Assembly: GCA_001828645.1 (NCBI GenBank)
Contig: MHZD01000252.1
Span: forward strand, 1-6,542
Length of the DNA stretch: 6,542 nt
Origin: Planctomycetes bacterium RIFOXYC2_FULL_41_27
Lineage (GTDB): Bacteria > Planctomycetota > Brocadiia > Brocadiales > Brocadiaceae
Reading direction: 5' to 3'
Of the stretch, positions 5,267 to 6,542 are shown piece by piece (position 1 is the stretch's first letter; every line of letters starts with the position of its first letter). Below the pieces are notes generated by a model. It was given only the letters and a program-made list of their open reading frames with translations. It was not told the origin of the DNA and ran no database searches. Made by a program: the position numbers and the translations under genes.

Positions 5267-6542
5267 TTACCTAACCTTCGCTGTTATCGATTTCTTCAGG
5301 CAACCCGAGTTAAAAGCGACCTTTGCAGTACCTTTCTTTTTATGGGCAGTTATTGTGAACGTAATCTGACCATTGGTGTCTGTCGTATTACTGGTTGATG
5401 AAATCAATATGAGCTTTTTCCCAGCCGCATTAACCTTTACCTCCACCGTCTCGCCTTCTGCCGGGTAGTCGTACTCACCTGTTACTGTTACCACTACTTC
5501 AGCACTTTCTTCCTTATTGAGTGATAGTTTATCCGGAAATACGGTTATCGATCCCAGGCATTTTGAATCCCGGAATTGCGAGATGGTTTGTTTGACATTG
5601 TTTATCGACAGGGCGTTATTGGCGTCCTCCGCGCCGGTAGCAATGCCGTTATAAGACACATTCGGATTCGAAAAATGGCTGACCCTCGTTTCAGCGCTGG
5701 TGCAATACGCCATGACCGAAGTGTAAGGATAAAAACAGTATCCGTGTGAATATGTGAATACTCCACCAGTTGCGTTAATGGCTTCATGATCACAGCCCAT
5801 ATTGTGTCCCATTTCATGTACCAAGGTTTGATCTGAACAGTACGACTGGGCAGTCCTACCCACCTGAACTACCGAAAATGCCCGTTTTTCAAAAGAACTA
5901 CTCAGCGATGTCATCAGCCATCCCCTACCACATGCATCATTACCGCCTTCTATGCCCTTATAAATCCTCAATAAAGTAACTAAATCTGCGCCCAATTGAT
6001 TACGCAGGGCAGCTATTCCTGAAAAGACGTCATTCCCGTTCGTCACATCATCAAGGGCATCTCTCGTTGCTCCACTGTCTGCATAACCAACCTCCTTGAG
6101 CCCGACAACCCGTGCAGTAAGGCTGACGTCGCTGTTTGCATAGGAGGTGTTTGCCACACCTGCCAGGTAACTGATTAGGGCGACAAGCTCATCGCCTGGA
6201 TATGCCTCCGCAAAACCGTTGGTATACAGGACAAGCACGTCGAAAAACGAGCCATCGTCTTTCTTTGCAGAAGGAGGCGTGTCCTTGCTCTCTTCGTCAG
6301 GTAATATACCGTAAGGTGGAATCAAGCCTCCATCATCGATCGGAGCGGCTTTGTCAGGATCAAGCTTAAAGATTCGGTGAGTGTTCGTGTTTCGGACAGG
6401 TTCTATCTTGTAAATCTCATCCTTCAATTCAATTCTGCCAAAAAGCACATTGCCACAGAATGACAGAACGACTGATCCATCCAGATTTTCCGGCCTTCCA
6501 ATCCATGTTACGCTTCCCTTCAACCCTGCAAGAAATTTCGTA
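5267..6542 (-). CDS. Reprolysin-like (M12, metzincin) zinc metalloprotease with C-terminal Ig-like domain (5' partial)
   Basis: The frame is open through the right edge (first visible codons encode TKFLAG), so the start, any signal peptide and most of the propeptide are off-window; 424 residues are visible. A TTG at 6521-6523 could be read as a start, but it has no ribosome binding site at proper spacing. Residues about 98-325 form the catalytic domain (FDVLVLYTNG onward), with the zinc motif HEMGHNMGCDHE (H242, E243, H246, H252) and the Met-turn SVMAYC (M277), which together define metzincins. Several cysteines suggest disulfides and an extracytoplasmic location. Before it, GSVVLSFCGNVLFGRIELKD resembles the beta-rich prodomain of secreted bacterial M12B-like proteases. 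After it, about 329-424, is an Ig-like, Big-1-type domain (TDTNGQITFTITAHKKKGTA). The expected role is a secreted or surface protease; substrates are unknown. No partner gene is visible. Confidence 0.9.
   Translation of the reverse strand, partial: TKFLAGLKGSVTWIGRPENLDGSVVLSFCGNVLFGRIELKDEIYKIEPVRNTNTHRIFKLDPDKAAPIDDGGLIPPYGILPDEESKDTPPSAKKDDGSFFDVLVLYTNGFAEAYPGDELVALISYLAGVANTSYANSDVSLTARVVGLKEVGYADSGATRDALDDVTNGNDVFSGIAALRNQLGADLVTLLRIYKGIEGGNDACGRGWLMTSLSSSFEKRAFSVVQVGRTAQSYCSDQTLVHEMGHNMGCDHEAINATGGVFTYSHGYCFYPYTSVMAYCTSAETRVSHFSNPNVSYNGIATGAEDANNALSINNVKQTISQFRDSKCLGSITVFPDKLSLNKEESAEVVVTVTGEYDYPAEGETVEVKVNAAGKKLILISSTSNTTDTNGQITFTITAHKKKGTAKVAFNSGCLKKSITAKVR

Noticed and set aside
5602..5817. 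Second minus-strand frame of 71 residues inside the protease gene
   Set aside because: Out-of-frame shadow of the metalloprotease catalytic domain.

Overview
The window looks like an ordinary chromosomal stretch of a Gram-negative bacterium of low-to-middling G+C. It has AT-rich spacers and intergenic DNA crowded with C/G-tract palindromic repeats. Repeats of this style, together with the gene content, remind me of anammox Planctomycetes (Candidatus Brocadia and relatives). That assignment is inference from style only; no marker gene here proves it.

Layout, left to right. (1) On the minus strand, a PhoB/OmpR-type response regulator (91-774) is followed 6 bases later by the first 28 codons of a membrane protein that runs off the left edge, most likely its sensor histidine kinase. 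(2) At 979-1705 lie two decayed minus-strand reading frames. One is a recognisable DprA/Smf-like Rossmann protein broken by a frameshift and an amber codon. The other is a short unidentified fragment just upstream of it. (3) A 118-bp palindromic, MITE-like element lies at 1758-1875. (4) A complete class V PLP aminotransferase of the alanine/serine-glyoxylate family occupies 1899-3044 (minus), with a very good sigma70-type promoter at 3092-3119. (5) A 660-base non-coding stretch (3063-3722) holds two repeat clusters. The first is a C/G-tract repeat split by a three-hairpin insertion. The second is a large palindromic element carrying a 28-bp repeat. (6) A complete MBL/beta-CASP RNA-processing nuclease lies at 3723-5114 (plus). 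Its ribosome binding site is the last arm of the second repeat. (7) A short convergent spacer holds a second, perfectly identical, inverted copy of the 28-bp repeat. (8) A secreted-type metzincin (reprolysin-like, M12) metalloprotease with a C-terminal Ig-like domain lies at 5267-6542 (minus). Its N-terminus is beyond the right edge.

The genes do not form one pathway. The response regulator and kinase are a two-component pair (phosphate-type sensing is the usual role of this family, not shown here). The aminotransferase, nuclease and protease appear to be separate transcription units. I see no defence system, CRISPR array, tRNA, rRNA or convincing new multi-gene system. The most interesting material is the repeat architecture: repeats nested in repeats, a repeat that supplies a ribosome binding site, and inverted 28-bp copies bracketing the nuclease gene.
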